Origin: Phallus indusiatus
Lineage: Eukaryota > Basidiomycota > Agaricomycetes > Phallales > Phallaceae
Assembly (NCBI GenBank): GCA_027605045.1
Contig: JAQFWX010000055.1
Span: 1-64,000 of the forward strand
DNA length: 64,000 bases
Direction of reading: 5' to 3'
Below are positions 1-13,659 of this stretch, piece by piece. The translations under genes were made by a program, and so were the position numbers. Below the pieces are notes generated by a model. The model did not search any database. It saw only the letters and a program-made list of their open reading frames with translations, and was not told the DNA's origin. Each line of letters opens with the position of its first letter. The first letter of the stretch is position 1.

Positions 1-799
1 ATCTAACTCTTATGCGATCAAGGTAAGCTTTTGAGCTTGAGGTGTGGAGCGTATACTAATACGGAATTGGACTGCTAGAAAAAGGATGAGCTCGAACGAG
101 TTGCGAAATCTAACCGGTAAACGACCGAGAAAAAGGGAAGGGGATGGGAATTGCCCACGAGCGTGTTCCGGAGCGCCTTCGATATCTGTTTTGCGTATGG
201 TGGAAAATATTTTACATACATATGTTCTATGCAGATTGAACTATCCGTTTGACTACCATGTTACTCTTATGCTTATACATACAATGGTCTGAAAAAAGAA
301 AGGCAAAAACCGATTGTACTATCCCTCCACAATTGAATAGTCCCGCCAGGCTAATTCTTACTTGTCAGGGGGGAAAGGACATAAGCATGGCAATAATGAA
401 TAATAAGGTGGGAGCCGGAACAAAACAATAATTAGACGTGCAGGGATTGGGCACTTTTGTGCATGCTGTCCATTGGTTATTGGCAAAACTAGGGAGAGAG
501 CAGCATACCGGGTGGGCTAAATAGGAATTGCCTGCACAATAATCCACCAACATCTATTAGGACATATATGATTTATTGCGAGGGTGTACAGCAAAATCTG
601 AAGTGGAATCAGCGGAGGAATCTCCAGATACAAGCGACTATCCTGGGATTTTTGGTGGTGATGTGGCGATGTATCCTGAGATCTTTCTGGATCAAAGGAG
701 GGGAAGAACATGTGATGACATAAACACCTTGTCTTCGGCACCAGAGCCTGTGTTGTCCCTGCTGTTTTCTCTTCCACCCAACTCCTCCTCCTCCTACAG

Positions 800-2505
800 A
801 TGTCCGTTCCTCGATCCATGGCACGGAAGAGACGGTGAGCTCACTTGTTTCGACAGAATCTACCGACTCGTTGCTGACTTTTCGTCTTTCCTCCTCGCCT
901 CAGCCTCACGCGTGCTCAGTTAGAGCAAAACTTAGAGGTACGGTCTTCAGATTTCTCTCATTTCTCCGACGCTTCAAAATTTCAATGATAAATCTTTCAT
1001 ATTCTGATATGTTTTCCATGTTAAATAGATCTAAAAGCTGTTATTGCTTTACCGACGTTCTTACCGGCGCCGTCTCCCCCTTCTCGAAGCGCCTCACCTG
1101 CGCCATCACTCTCAGGACGCCGTAAATTACCCACTCAAGCCATCGACTCTTCTGAACAACAGCCTCCTGCAAAACGTCAAAGGACTTCGTTACAACAAAC
1201 CGATGTACATCAACCGTCATCAGATTCCCGTTCACCACACATACCACCCCAGTCGATACCGATTCATAAGGAAGAAGCGACGCCGCTTCCTTCCACTTCT
1301 ACATCCGTGGCACCTTCTTTGCCTCCTCCTCCTCAAGTCCTTGCAACTGCTCCAACACCGGGAGCGGCACCAGAAACGTCGTCATTCTCACACCGCAGGG
1401 GTAAGCCCAGCGCCGCGGAATTCGCCCGCTTCTGTGATCGATATATGAGCTACGGTAAACTACTCAAAGCATCGGCAGAAGAGCGAATGCGAGTAGTCTC
1501 AGAGTCCGAAAAGTCACGAACAAACCTGCCCAGCTACCACATTTGTCATTAATCTCTCGGGTTGAAGCTGTCGACGGTCTCCTCAATTTCACTTACAGTA
1601 TATGGTGTAAAGACATGGAAGAAGGACGATGTCGACAGTCCCTATGGGATTCACTAGATCCATACTTACAATGGGTTAGAAGCAAATGGGAAAGCGCGGA
1701 AACAAGAGGTGATGCTCAACGGGCATTCCTCGGTCTAATGTGCGATTTCTTATTGGTCTTTGGGCCACTTCTATTTTTCCTTGCATAACTTGATTTTGCT
1801 AATCTTGCTCCGAACAGTCGTATGATTGAAGGCTACGTCTACGCTCGGAAATGTGGAGGCACGCAATTCATCCTGTCTAAAAAGACAGGTGAAATCGAAA
1901 GGGCCAATAAGCCGCCTCAAGCACCCGATCCTACTCCTGCTGTTTCTCCCGCCACATCCCTTGGAGGATCATCGCAACATTCAGCTCCCAATAATTCGCC
2001 TGCTTTAGTTAATCCTACACCACCCGCCTTAGCATCATCACGTACAGCACCATCACACGCCGCCCCCAATGCACCTTCATCTTCATCGACCCAAACCATG
2101 ATCATCCCGAAAGACTACTACGACGCAGTCCAAACACTATTAACTTATCATCAACGATCAGCGCGGAATGTAAGCATTGCATCGGTGTACTTCAATCTAC
2201 CCGTTATTGCGCGATGTTTCCCGAAAACATATGCACGAATCTTGTCATGTCAGCTGCGGTATGATGAAGAGTACGAGGTCGACTTTGATCAAGACGAGTG
2301 CTCGAGACCGGATGGGGCGAGTAATCTTGATTATACGCCTAGTCCTGGGGAAGGTCCACTGATGTGGCCTAGTCCGCTGGTCACTCAGGGCACGGACGGT
2401 TTGGTCTGGGTTTTACTACTGGGTCGAGCTATGATTCGAGAAGTGGCATTTGCGTCGGGTTATCGTGGTATGGCAGGTCTTTATCGCAAGGAAACAGCAC
2501 GGTAG
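800..2505 (+). CDS. Hypothetical protein, helical C-terminal region, possibly AF4-CHD-like
   Basis: I do not recognise this family with confidence. Coding is clear from about 1030 (a Pro/Ser/Arg-rich, basic, disordered segment) to the stop at 2505. Likely introns are 1740-1817 (78 nt, phases fit) and 2170-2253 (84 nt, optional because it is in frame). Between about 1493 and 1533 the frame shifts; a 41-nt intron (GT at 1493, AG at 1533) restores it exactly, otherwise there is an indel. The conserved-looking part runs from AAEFARFCDRYM through a helix-rich stretch (VEAVDGLLNFTYSIW, RMIEGYVYARK), an S/P/A-rich linker, then IIPKDYYDAVQTLLTYHQR. This helix-linker-helix order resembles the C-terminal homology domain of AF4/FMR2 proteins, but that is only an impression. 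The 5' end (ATG at 800, short exons 800-834 and 904-937) does not join in phase with the exon at about 1030, so the start is tentative. Confidence 0.6.
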
Positions 2506-2516
2506 TGCTATATAAA

Positions 2517-2547
2517 CATCATCATTATCATCATTATCATCATCATC
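2517..2547. repeat. (ATC/ATT)n microsatellite
   Basis: An ATC/ATT trinucleotide run starts a few bases past the stop of the preceding gene, so it probably lies in that gene's 3' UTR. Confidence 0.85.
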
Positions 2548-2549
2548 TT

Positions 2550-3990
2550 GTATTCACCCCAGCCAATACTTCATCGCTCCCCTCAACCACCATCACTATA
2601 ACCGGACTGGAACACAACCTTGCGGATTATCGGGAGGATTGGTTACATTTCTTGATTGAGATCATCGGCCATGGGTTATTGGTTTAACATCAACGCCATC
2701 CCCGGTTGACTCAAACGCCTAACATCACTTGTCAAAAATTTGGGACTCTTCTGCTTTGTTTTTTTTTGGCTGTCATTGTGTCTTTACCCGGTTTCGTTGG
2801 AAGCGCTACCCACCCTTGCATCATGGAGTTTTCTTTCTTCATTGATTACATGAAGACGAACTTTATCTGAACCGGGATCCGTTGGGAGCTCAGCTTAGCT
2901 TGGGATGAAAGCATCTGCTAAGTAAAGGCCGGCCTCTCGCATTGCTAGCATGCCGTCCAACGTTTTTGGCTACTGTAGACAAATAGCTCTACCACCCCGG
3001 CCATATCCAGATAAAACTCTCCTGCATGGGCGCTCTATCAACAAAATACGGCCATGGGATGACTATACAAGCCACACTGACTGACACTCGTCGCAGTGCC
3101 CAAACATGGCAGTTGTACTATTACGCACACAGCCCTATTTATCTCACGTATTACCCTTTTTTTTTTCTTTTGGACTTTGTTTTGGATGCTTCTCGTGCAC
3201 ACATCATCCGGTACACCAAATGCTATCGATACCGAAATCTCATCGTCACCCTCATCGTTATACACACATACACGGAGTATCCTTATCACTCTATCATCTT
3301 GGTGATGTCCGTTACTCTCTCCGGATCCTGTTGTCAGCCTCTGGAATGATTTCCTTCTTGTGCATCTCATCTTGTTTTTTACCTTTTCTTTTCTCTTTTC
3401 CGGCTGCTCTGGATCCTTGCTCTGTTACACTATACAACTTATTTCCGTCTGGTTTCACTTCAATCTTATATCCTCTTCTTATTCCGTGCATATTTGGTGT
3501 TTGGGCTTTTTCTTTTTCACCTTTTTCCTGCTGCTGGCTCCTTTGCAACTACTTCGCTTTTGGTTTTTCATGGCATAATCACTATACCAACGTCCATCAA
3601 CTACTCAAACCAGATTTCAAGTCTTTTCTCTCGGGGCGTCACATAGATACGCGCGTAAACACGTAACCCTTGTGTTGACGATCCCTTCAAAAGAAAACGG
3701 AGCCGCCGGTGCTCTTCCGGTTACCCTGCAATACTTTTGTGTTTCTATCGCTTTCATTCGCCTTACATAATTGTCTTTCTTTTTGTTTTTACACTTCATT
3801 GATCCTGTTGTTTCTTTTATCCTGTCATATACATAGTATTGTTCTCTCTCTTTTCTTTTACATCCATCCGAGTCATCTTTTACATTGTATAGTCTCCGCT
3901 TTATATTTGTGATATCAACATTACTCTTCTTTTTTTCCGTTCAGATTATTCCTCTATATATTTAGAAAGAGACGAAGACATTGAATATCA
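2550..3990. other. Pyrimidine-rich stretch without a recognisable gene
   Basis: From about 3150 to 3960 the plus strand is strongly C/T-rich with many short T runs. Open frames there overlap on both strands, are low in complexity and match no family I know. It may be UTR, an extended promoter or plain intergenic DNA. Confidence 0.5.
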
Positions 3991-3999
3991 GTTTGTTCT

Positions 4000-6900
4000 T
4001 GGCGGCACTTGTACCACCAAAAAGTTCGCCTCGGCCTTTTGACAGCAGTTGTGATTCTCATAGCCGGAACCTAACCGGAATCATTTTTGAGGGAACTATT
4101 ACATAACCCAGTAGATCGGGAGATCGATCAGGTCGGTGTCCAAATCGGGCAAAGCTCAGGTCAAAGTGTGCCGCACGAGCGCTTGAGGCGTATAAAGGGA
4201 ACCGACGAGCCTCAGCGCATCGGAGGATTTCTATTCAGTGCCAGGAATGAGCCAGATAAATCTGTCCGATTCACAATTAGATTCACGTGTTGAGAGGAAG
4301 GAAAAGGTAGAGGAGCATTGAATTGGCTCATCCGATGTTTAACTTGTTTATTCAGTACAAAATTTAAAAGGTGTCCCAATTAGGATGCTGAATGTAACGC
4401 AATATATATATCTATGTAATGTACATTTATATGCACGTTTTCACAAGTGATCATGGGCAGCGCAGCATCTTGGCCCCACAGATAAATCCGAGATTTAACT
4501 CTTTCAGGACGACATCCGTATGTGGTAACTAATATTGTGTGCATTGAGTTTTCGAAGAACCCAAGAGCAAATTATGTACGTGACATGGTTGAAAAGAAGA
4601 GAAGGGAATCGAAGAACCACTTGAATTAAATAATAATTCGGTCAATAATTGTGCAAATTGTAGTCGTTTAGAAAAAGCGGACTAGTATTAGTGCAGTGAC
4701 ATATACTAGTACATACAGTTGCCCTGGGACATTAAGGCATATGATTAGAGCACGCATGTGTGTATATAAATACCGTTCGCTTAGGACTCTAAATTGATTG
4801 ATAGATTGTCACTCCAAATAAATATACCGTCAGCATGGCCACTAGAACACACAGCGCGTCATCATCCTAAACAGTATTGACATTTTTTCCCAGCATACAC
4901 TGTGTACATACTTGGTTGACCGGGTCATATCGATTCGTAAATTTTTTTCAAATTGGAATTTGAAGAATATTGAGATATGATTTTCTCGTATGCCTTGCAT
5001 TCGGCTAACGAAGTATGCGCGAATAGAAGAATTTGTTTTACACGGTTCCAAAGAAATGAATGATGGAGGGAAAAGATCCGGGGTGGTGAACACCCACACA
5101 TTTATTTATGGGGTGATAGTACTATATAGCAGCATTTGAGGCCATGGCTCTTGCTATTTGTGAAAAATACCTCACCATGAGTTACATGAGTGGTGCTGTC
5201 GTACCTCAATTTGTACTTTCTCACCAGCCATGCGACTCGCCGGAATCAAATGTCTGCCAGGGCGTAAAGAATACCAGTTCTGATGATTAGTCGCACCTTT
5301 AACGGACAATATGAAGTATAAAAATACAGCTTTTCCAATGAAAGGATATAATGTTTTTCCTAATCGTAATTCACAAGAATGCCGACTCACGCATGAACAG
5401 AATAAGGCACACGTTCTTCAAAGTTGAACCCGTGGGTAGAACTGAAGGTTCTATTTTACATCATCGACTCAGCGCAGAGTGCATGCGCATGCGCAAAGGA
5501 AGAACGAGAATGAGAGAGGGAGAAAATTGAATTGACCTGGCTTATTGACAGGAACCAGTCTTTGACGGGAATGTGATGGGGAGTACTTTGACGGTGCTTA
5601 TTCGTATCACGAGCTGAGCATCCAGAAGCATCGCCTCCGCCTGGGATGTCATTACATGCGTATTCAGTTCAACTAACTGAGATCCTTCGGTTGTTTGTCG
5701 GCCCCGCAGAATCGGCGAGTATTATATCTTGACTGGACAGGTACGGCTAGAGGCTCGGAGTACCTATAGTAATCAGTATGTGTACTGTGCATTTCATGTT
5801 AAAGAGTTAAAGAGTTACCTTGAAACAAGAAGTTCTCAAACTATTGATAATGATACGTGCTCCATGATGGGCGATCATTCCGCCACTCCGAAACCACTGC
5901 CCAGGCAATTTGAGCTTTGATTCCAAAGAAGAATGCATTAAATTGAGAGGATTAAATCTACAGATTTTCATTTGACAGCCATTTATTATGGCACTGGCAT
6001 TGGTCGAGGACTGAGAGTGTGAGAATAATCCCGGGATAGTTTTGCGTGATATCCTCCGGAATCAGATCCATAATAGGTACGTTCGAAGTTTCTTCACTCG
6101 GTGAGATGGCATTTTAAGAGTTCCGCACAAATACGCGTTCATTGCTGGCGCTTCTGACATCAATGTTTGTCGTTTTAGACTGACAGAGAGAAGATCCTGC
6201 GTAGATCGACTACAGCATCCTGGAATCTAAATCAGCTTTTGGACCCATCGTTTGCTGCCATACCTAAACAAACGTTAATGAGAAAATAGTCGATAAATCG
6301 ACCATTTACTCGTTTTGGATTTATTCAACACCCGTGGCAAATATGTCATAATCTCACATTTTGCCTAGTTCAGCCAATTTGGAATGCAGCTCCGGCAACT
6401 CCGGTGTAGTACAAGGGTAGACCATCCGGATCCACCGAAAATTCATCTCAAAAGTAATGCCCCGGATTGACTGCGCGTCAGTTTGTTGTATCATTATTTT
6501 TTCCCCTTTGAAGATTCCGAAGAATTTATTCCGATTCGGTCAGCGCCTAGTGCTATGGATTTACGAATGCTTCAATGTGTACAAGCTTTACGACCGATTT
6601 TAACCTCGATCTCTGTGTCAAACCAGACCATATCAGACCTTAGAAATTTGGGTTATCATACTTAAAAGGTACGATGACTAATAAACAAGGTACGCACTTT
6701 GTTAGATCTATCTGGACTAAAAAACAAACCCTTTCAAATAGATCTCACAGCTATTTGACTCGCAATCTAAATTTGGAAAAACGTGCCGTTGGACTGAGTC
6801 CAAAATCTGAAAAGCGAAGAGCCGTTTAAAAACGCTCGTGTCATCATCAAAATCAAATTCTTTACTTAAGATTAGACGAACCGACCTTGACCAAAGCCAT

Positions 6901-9900
6901 AGTTGATCTTCGAATCTCTGCAGCCAAAATTATTAGTAAAAAGGTGGCCCGGATTCCTTATATATGGAGTTCCGAGTTGTGCTAGTCCAAAAGTTCATGA
7001 TTCAGAGTCATGAGTCCGATACGTTTTGATAGCCTTTCCAAGGAAAAACGTTTAATGCGGTACGCCATGCCTGGCTCCTCAGAATCAAGATTCAAGCCTG
7101 GGCTAGATGAAGGCTATACTGAGTGCACATGGGACCGCAACTCGACATCAATGAGCAATCAGTGAGCGTCATCAAAAATCCAGACGGCAGTCCTCTTTTA
7201 TGTAATATCCTGGCGGCTGCTTTGCATATATATATACATACAACTTTTGTGCGAACGCCTCTGTGAGAAGCTCACATTCATGGCAATATCCCCGCGTCAA
7301 ACTTGAAGGAAAGGACGGACCGCCAACGTCGCTGGCTCTGATTTTTGCTCAGCCAAAGCCTTTCCAAAAATGAGATGAGATATATGAATGGAGTCACCTG
7401 GGAGTTCATTATTTTATGGGGCTTTGGTAACACTGCACACAGGATAGGCCCCTTTTTTTGAAGTCTCAACTTGCCGGCCCCATATGATATTGATATTTGA
7501 TGTCCTAAAACAGCGTCAAAAAACGTGGTGATTGTAAATTATACAACATATACCTCTTCGGAATTCTAAATCAATTAAATGAGGAATACCCATATGGTAG
7601 AAACAGGTGACCGCACTTCAAACATTCCAGCTGACGACGAGAAGGCAACTCGGGCGACGTCGGACGCGCGTTTATCATATATGTACCAGCTCTTTCAGGG
7701 GTACGGCCGGTGAAAGAACTCACTTGACTCTTTAAACACAGGCTCTGGCAATTTATTTCGGCGGAATGATCTGGTGCACATGGAATTCCATTTTTCCGAT
7801 GCGACGACCGTCTCTTTTTTTCTCAGCGACCTGGCTTTCGGCAATAGACTTCCGAAAACTCTTGGTTTGCAATGCCAAAATCGACACCGTGACACATCCA
7901 TGATCCATCGCCGTGTCTAGTCCACGGCTTTAGGTTTGGTTCTGCAGTTCACTTTTTTGTCACTGATGCCCTCCCTTTTTCGCGATCAGCGGGAGTCAGC
8001 TCGCCGTCCTAGTTACAGAATATGTAATGTAAACACAACAGCATAACAAATACCGCAGACGGATTCCCCGTTGGTTCTTAGCCGATTTCGGCTCCGAAGA
8101 CTGCAATTTGATCTGGATTTAAAGGATATATCACAAATAAGCGTTAGCGGCTCCTCTGCTTTTGAATTCTCACTGGATTTAGTTGCTATGCTTATATGGA
8201 AGATTATGAGGATATCCTGGATCATTGGATACGAAACAACAAGACCATTATTCTGTATGACTCGGGGCCCATTTTGATATCACTGGTGAATAAAGTATTT
8301 GCCTTCAAATTCGGTGCCGTGAAGACATGTAAGTCATCTCTCTTTGCCATTTGGTTTGCCTTCTCATATAAGAGGCATAGTCTTGGGGCATATGTGTCAG
8401 TTCAACCATTTTACTGTGTAATTGACCCGGTTTATCTTACTACGACATCATCATGAGTGAGATTATTCCCCTTGGTTATAGGGTGAATCCGAGTCGTCAA
8501 GCAACAATAATAGATCGAACACTCCCTCCATAAACAAAAACATCCAAAATTAAGTACTTTCCGATTAGCGATCTTGCAGCTTGGCATAGCAGTGCAAAAG
8601 CAGAGGATGTGTACCTCTTGCATAGGTTAGGATATTAGTAGAGTATATTACTCCCCGCCGTATAAACCTATCAACGACGCACCATTCAGTGATTTTCTGT
8701 CAGTAACATAAACATTGGTTCATTGAGGTACTAACTTGATGGGAAGTCAGTCAAAATTTAGATCCAGTGTGCTTGCGATCTCTTTGAGCTGTCAGTTCAG
8801 CTCATCTTGAATGCTGTGATGAGCTCAATCAAAACATTCGCTAGACGAACACGATCATCAAAGTAAAATCATATCCGCCGAACTGAACTTAGAGTCATGG
8901 AGATCAATTGACTGGAAAGCCTGAGTTCGACGACCAAAATACCGGTCCGATGGCGTTGCGGTAAGCTTCATGAGTCCTACCGGGAAAAGCGCATTGAACA
9001 TGTTTCACTTTGTTCTTTATTTAAGCTAATAATTAGATCCAAGCATGAGAAAACAAATTGAGGCGAAAGGATACATCATTATACACACTGTCAATGGCCT
9101 GTACGCACACTTTCCGTTTATGGCTCATGTCGGAATAGTGAGGCTCTGATGCTATAACCACATTGACATATGAAAATGCTACGGCGCCACAGTTGCCTAG
9201 AAAGGATATAATATTGTTATGAAACACTGGCCTCGTGTCAAAGTGCATTTATGGGCGTAGGGCAAACTAAACGTTGCGTCCCCCAGTGGGTGGACCCGCG
9301 GCCGCCGCCACGGGCCATGGCTCTGACTCCCAGAATATGCAGAATCCCCTCAAAGTATGTAAATGTTGTTGCATACGCGATTCAAGGAAGAATCCGTATT
9401 ATTTAGTATCCAACCCGTGAATATGTGAGAGGGATTTTTTTTCCGATATCGCTATACAGTATCCACGCCTGTCAGCCATAATAGCAAGGCTATCATCCGG
9501 AATCTATATATAGATCACATATTCTGGAATTCAATAAGAGTTTTAGCAATGAGACGTTAGATTACATACTTTGGAGGAAGGGGAAGACAGTTTGGGGAAT
9601 TAGAATACCAAATCAATTGTCCTTTTTTTGAAAATGGAATGGAATCAGACTTTTGAATTATAAGATATGATAAGATATTATTTCACCCGGACAATGTGCT
9701 TACATTGGTCCCTTCCAAGTAGATAATGGGATGTTGAAAAAAAGGTTTATGTCGGCATTTTACCTTTTTTGTGACATCTTTACGACCTTGAGCACGAGGA
9801 TTACGGTATTCTCTCTCAAAGTTGGCGTGATGGTGCACCCTAGAATCCGAAAGAGTTAAATTGTATTTTGGATACACGTATAAATGAAGAAATCCTAACC

Positions 9901-10625
9901 AGTCACGCTGAGAGAAGTCCAGCCAATTTGTGAATTGTGGACATTGCGGGTGAATGTTGCGGCATTGTAGGGGTACTACTGTTGTCCATCATCATGCCAT
10001 CATCATGCCATGGCCACGCATCATGTGCTACATACGACCGAGTGCTAGACCATATTAAAATTCAATGGCAGGATTTTCTAAATCGCAACTCAATTGGACG
10101 ATCTATACTTACCCCAAATCCGCTTTGTTCCGCGCAGATAAGAAAAAAAACAAGAAAAGCAAAATCGTCCGCGAATCCACGCCACCAAATTATAATTTAA
10201 GGGCTTCTCTTGAGAGGATTTGTTTAAATCCCTCCGCTCAGTTGGTCGACGTCTTCTCGGAAGAAAAACTTTATCGCTATCGGTTGCTAAAGACAGCGAT
10301 GATTACCGCAATGCCGACGCGACATACAAAATCACAATGCAACTAGCGCGAGTCTCTATTCAGCTAGGATGCTTGTAGTGTTTTTTTGTTTCTGAACGCG
10401 TCAGCAGTCACAGAAGTACTCGATGTAGGATGTATATCGACTTGCCTCCCACGTAAACAATAAAAAAAAGGTTTCCTATCTTGTAGATCATCGTAGGTCC
10501 ACCTCGAGGCACAAAGAGAACAAACAACCCAACTGCCAGTGGCAATGGCCGCGCGGCTTTCGCTTGTTTCGCCCCCATTCTACACGTTATACAAAACCCT
10601 GACTCAAACGATTAGAATCCCATGA
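4000..10625. other. Gene-poor interval of about 6.6 kb
   Basis: No open frame here exceeds about 93 codons, none shows domain-like composition, and I found no splice-linked series of exons. I saw no transposase, reverse transcriptase, tRNA or long inverted repeat. The interval is mostly AT-rich with isolated GC islands, such as the NotI-containing patch near 9295-9320. The last few hundred bases before 10626 should hold the promoter of the Smr gene. Confidence 0.55.
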
Positions 10626-12693
10626 ATGTCTCTAACAACGTTAACGACAGCAGGCATACTGTTATGTCTGACATGTGTTCGCACAATCATTGTATCCTCA
10701 CTCGGAGTCCATGAACACGAGATCATCATTCGCGCCGTTTCAGGTTTGCTTGCTGGCATAGCAGTCCATTTCACGGCAACTCCCACTCTCTTCCCCGGAC
10801 ACGGCAGGCGACGTCATCAAATCGACGATCCAAGGCTTATAACGGTTTTCACGCTCCTCTCGGTGTACGCCCTGTTTGACGTTTTACTCGCGCAACATAT
10901 CATTTGGGGGATATTTCCTTACATAGGGTGGACAACGTCTTTCGCGTTGCAGGCGTCTCAGGACAATGGCGAATATCGTTATTCAGACCGTCGTGAACGG
11001 CGAAGCGGCACGGAGTCATCACAATCGAGAAGAGAGAGTGCGGACGTGATCAATCAGAGACTTCGCCACGGATCACGACACAATGGTGGGCTAGCGTTCA
11101 ACGAAGGTAGTCCTTCGTCTAGAGATGCCCGTCGACCTGATGCAGAAACGATGGCTACCAAGCAAGCTTACACTGCCTTTAGAGGCAATAATAACGGCGG
11201 TGTTCAGTACAATGACAATTCCGAACGCGTCAAGGTTTATCCATCCGAGACCACGCAGCTGCGCAGACCACGAGTTGGGTCTTCACATGTTACGTTCGTC
11301 GATACAGTCACGCATCGTCATTCCACACCGCTTTACAAAGATGTTGCGAAATCATCGGGTGAAACCAAGAGAGTAGTAATTTCCGGAAATGGCAAAAGCC
11401 CGAATAATACACGAGATGTCGCACCAATGAAAGAAGTACTACCAGCTCCCGTATTTCTGCTTCCTCTCACAAGAAATAACATTCGGAGAGTCTCGCAATC
11501 TCCAAAACATTCGGACGATGGATTAGAAGAGAGGCTCAAGCTCGACAGATACAGAACAGTCTTTTCGGACGAAAATCTGTCGTTTCATACTCCAGCTGAG
11601 TCGACATTTTCTGATTCGGACACGGATTCGGATTATACTCTTGCTCGGATGACTGTCCACTCTGGAGCGTCGAGTTCAACTGCAAGGGCCCCATTGGACT
11701 TTGAAGAACAGTTCAACATTTTTCTGGATACATCAGCGGCAATCGAAGACATGGGCGATGATGACCTCAATATTGCAGAAGAGTCTTCGTTGGACAATGA
11801 TGATGTCGATAACAACGCACTCGTTCTTTTCAACACAGCCCAAACTCAATCTGCGCGGGTTGAGCTGAGGCCGAATCTTATTCCGCAGGACTATGTTTCC
11901 CAGACTTACGTTCGAGTTGAAAAGTTCGTGTCGGCCGTGGATGGAACTGAGCTGGCCGAGCAGATTGAAGTCGTTCCAGGCTCACCGCAGGAAAACAGCT
12001 ACGATAAGAGAGAACTGCGAGAGCATGGGAGACATTTGAAAGATCTGCTCGTGTACGAACCCTCGGAGACCGCTAGTTCCACGACTGTCGGCCTTTCAGA
12101 GTTGGAGGGAAACATGAGGGTAATTGATCAACGCGCAGAAGAACATCGTAGAAAAGGCCTTGAAGCTAAGCGAAAAGTGACGGCGCTAGGGGAGAAAAGA
12201 AAAAATGCTTTAAATAACCGACGTTCAGCTGAAGCATTCCGAATAAAATGTGCAATGCGGGAATATGCAAAGGAAGCGGATCGCGAGGACAAGAAAGCAG
12301 CAAAACTCTTCTTTCGAGGTTTGTTATTTCTGATCTATTCCCATACATGCAATGGTCATTGAAATGTGTTTGTTTGTAGCAAGGAATAGACCAGGAACAT
12401 CGAGAGTTGACGTTCATTTGCTAAAAAAGGAAGAGGCGCTGAAAGTGGTCGAGAACGCTTTACGAGAAGTTCAACTGAAAGGCGGACACCAGCTTCATGT
12501 CATTGTTGGACAAGGAATACATTCAGTGAAAGGAAAACCGGTCTTGAAGCCTTTCATAAAATCAATGTTCGAAGCGTAAGTCCTCCTCGTTGGTATACAA
12601 ACTTCTATCCGAGTTGATGTTTTGCAAAGCCAGAAAATGCAGGTGTACGAGTCTGGCAGCGACCCTGGAATACTTATTATCAATATGAAATGA
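10626..12693 (+). CDS. Membrane-anchored Smr-domain protein
   Basis: Three exons (10626-12318, 12380-12575, 12630-12693) join in phase to give 650 residues. The N-terminus has two or three hydrophobic segments (residues about 8-28, 35-57 and 72-100), suggesting anchoring in an internal membrane. A long, acidic and serine-rich linker follows. The end is a helical lead-in (FRIKCAMREYAKEADRED, like the DUF1771 helix that precedes fungal Smr domains) and an Smr domain: VDVHLLKKEEALKVV, then the loop HVIVGQGIHSVKG, LKPFIKSMFEA and the final strand ESGSDPGILIINMK. Smr domains occur in MutS2 and in stand-alone nucleases or RNA-binding proteins. The usual DLHG motif reads DVHL here and HGKG-like reads GQGIHS, so nuclease activity is uncertain. 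The second intron opens with a consensus GTAAGT and restores the canonical C-terminal strand. The frame without it would truncate the domain. Confidence 0.85.
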
Positions 12694-13659
12694 AATGAAT
12701 TTCAAATAATGTAGATTTTTCTCCCATGAGTCACTGCGGAGCCAACTCGCGCGACAAAATCTGGAGTGAGATCGAGGAAAAGTAAACTGAGATTTTTTAG
12801 CGCCGGTAAGCGAGAGACAGAAAGTGATGGGCCCAAAGTTCTTCACTAGCGTGAAATGTCTCTAAATAGTTGTTAAAGGCGTATTTTGTGGACAACAAAA
12901 AGAACCCCTTCTTCAATTTGTATCACATCCGTAATTTATTTGTTTGGCTCCAAGTCTTAACACACTCCATATTCGTCTTTATTATGATATGAGCTTGTTC
13001 CGATAAAGGGAATTTGAGGACGAATCAGCAACCCTGCCTGTGGCTTTTGAATTTTCATTATCGTTCACTAATTGTGAAAGCAGATGAAAGAGGTTAAGCG
13101 GCCTTCGCTCTCGGAGTCACGGACGGTCACCGGGGCATTGCCGCTTGCACCACTGCGGTCAGCGATCACAGCCCTTTCAGATATCTCTTACAGCTTCCAC
13201 GCACTGCCTTTTTTTGCTCCCGGTAATAGTTTTGCCGCTACAGGCTTCATAAAGGCGTATTCAAAGATATGCTAGCGAATTTCCGGATGATAATTAATCA
13301 ACTCGCAAGAGACATTTTGACGAAGAGAAGAAAAAAGGACACCAATACATTTTACTTCTGAACTGCGAGAGTTGCTTCTTTATCGGTATTGAGAATGCTA
13401 TGTATGTCATTTTCGTGTACAACCCTGAGCACGGAACAAGATTCCTATCAGGCTCTCGATTCTTTATCGGAACCATCTTGCATGAAGTGATCCATTCGGG
13501 ACTCGGCACCTACAGTTAACACTAAAAAGAAGGCCGTAAAATTTTTTAGCTGGCGTGGCTCTCCGAGCTCAGTTTTATATATATTATCCGTCCAATAGCT
13601 TTACTGTCACTCCAAAACACCTCTATTCCCCTTCCTTCAACTACTTTTCGTGACGTGCC
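12694..13659. other. Intergenic, no gene seen
   Basis: Only short unsupported frames occur here. The final 100 bases include TATATATATT at about 13578, a plausible core promoter for the DUF6534 gene starting at 13660. Confidence 0.5.

Noticed and set aside
3026..3666. Overlapping frames of 70-186 codons in the pyrimidine-rich region
   Set aside because: Low-complexity Phe/Leu/Ser-rich translations on both strands caused by base composition, with no domain or splice support.
4087..4293. 68-codon frame with Arg/Gln-rich peptide
   Set aside because: Too short, no family, no promoter or splice partners.
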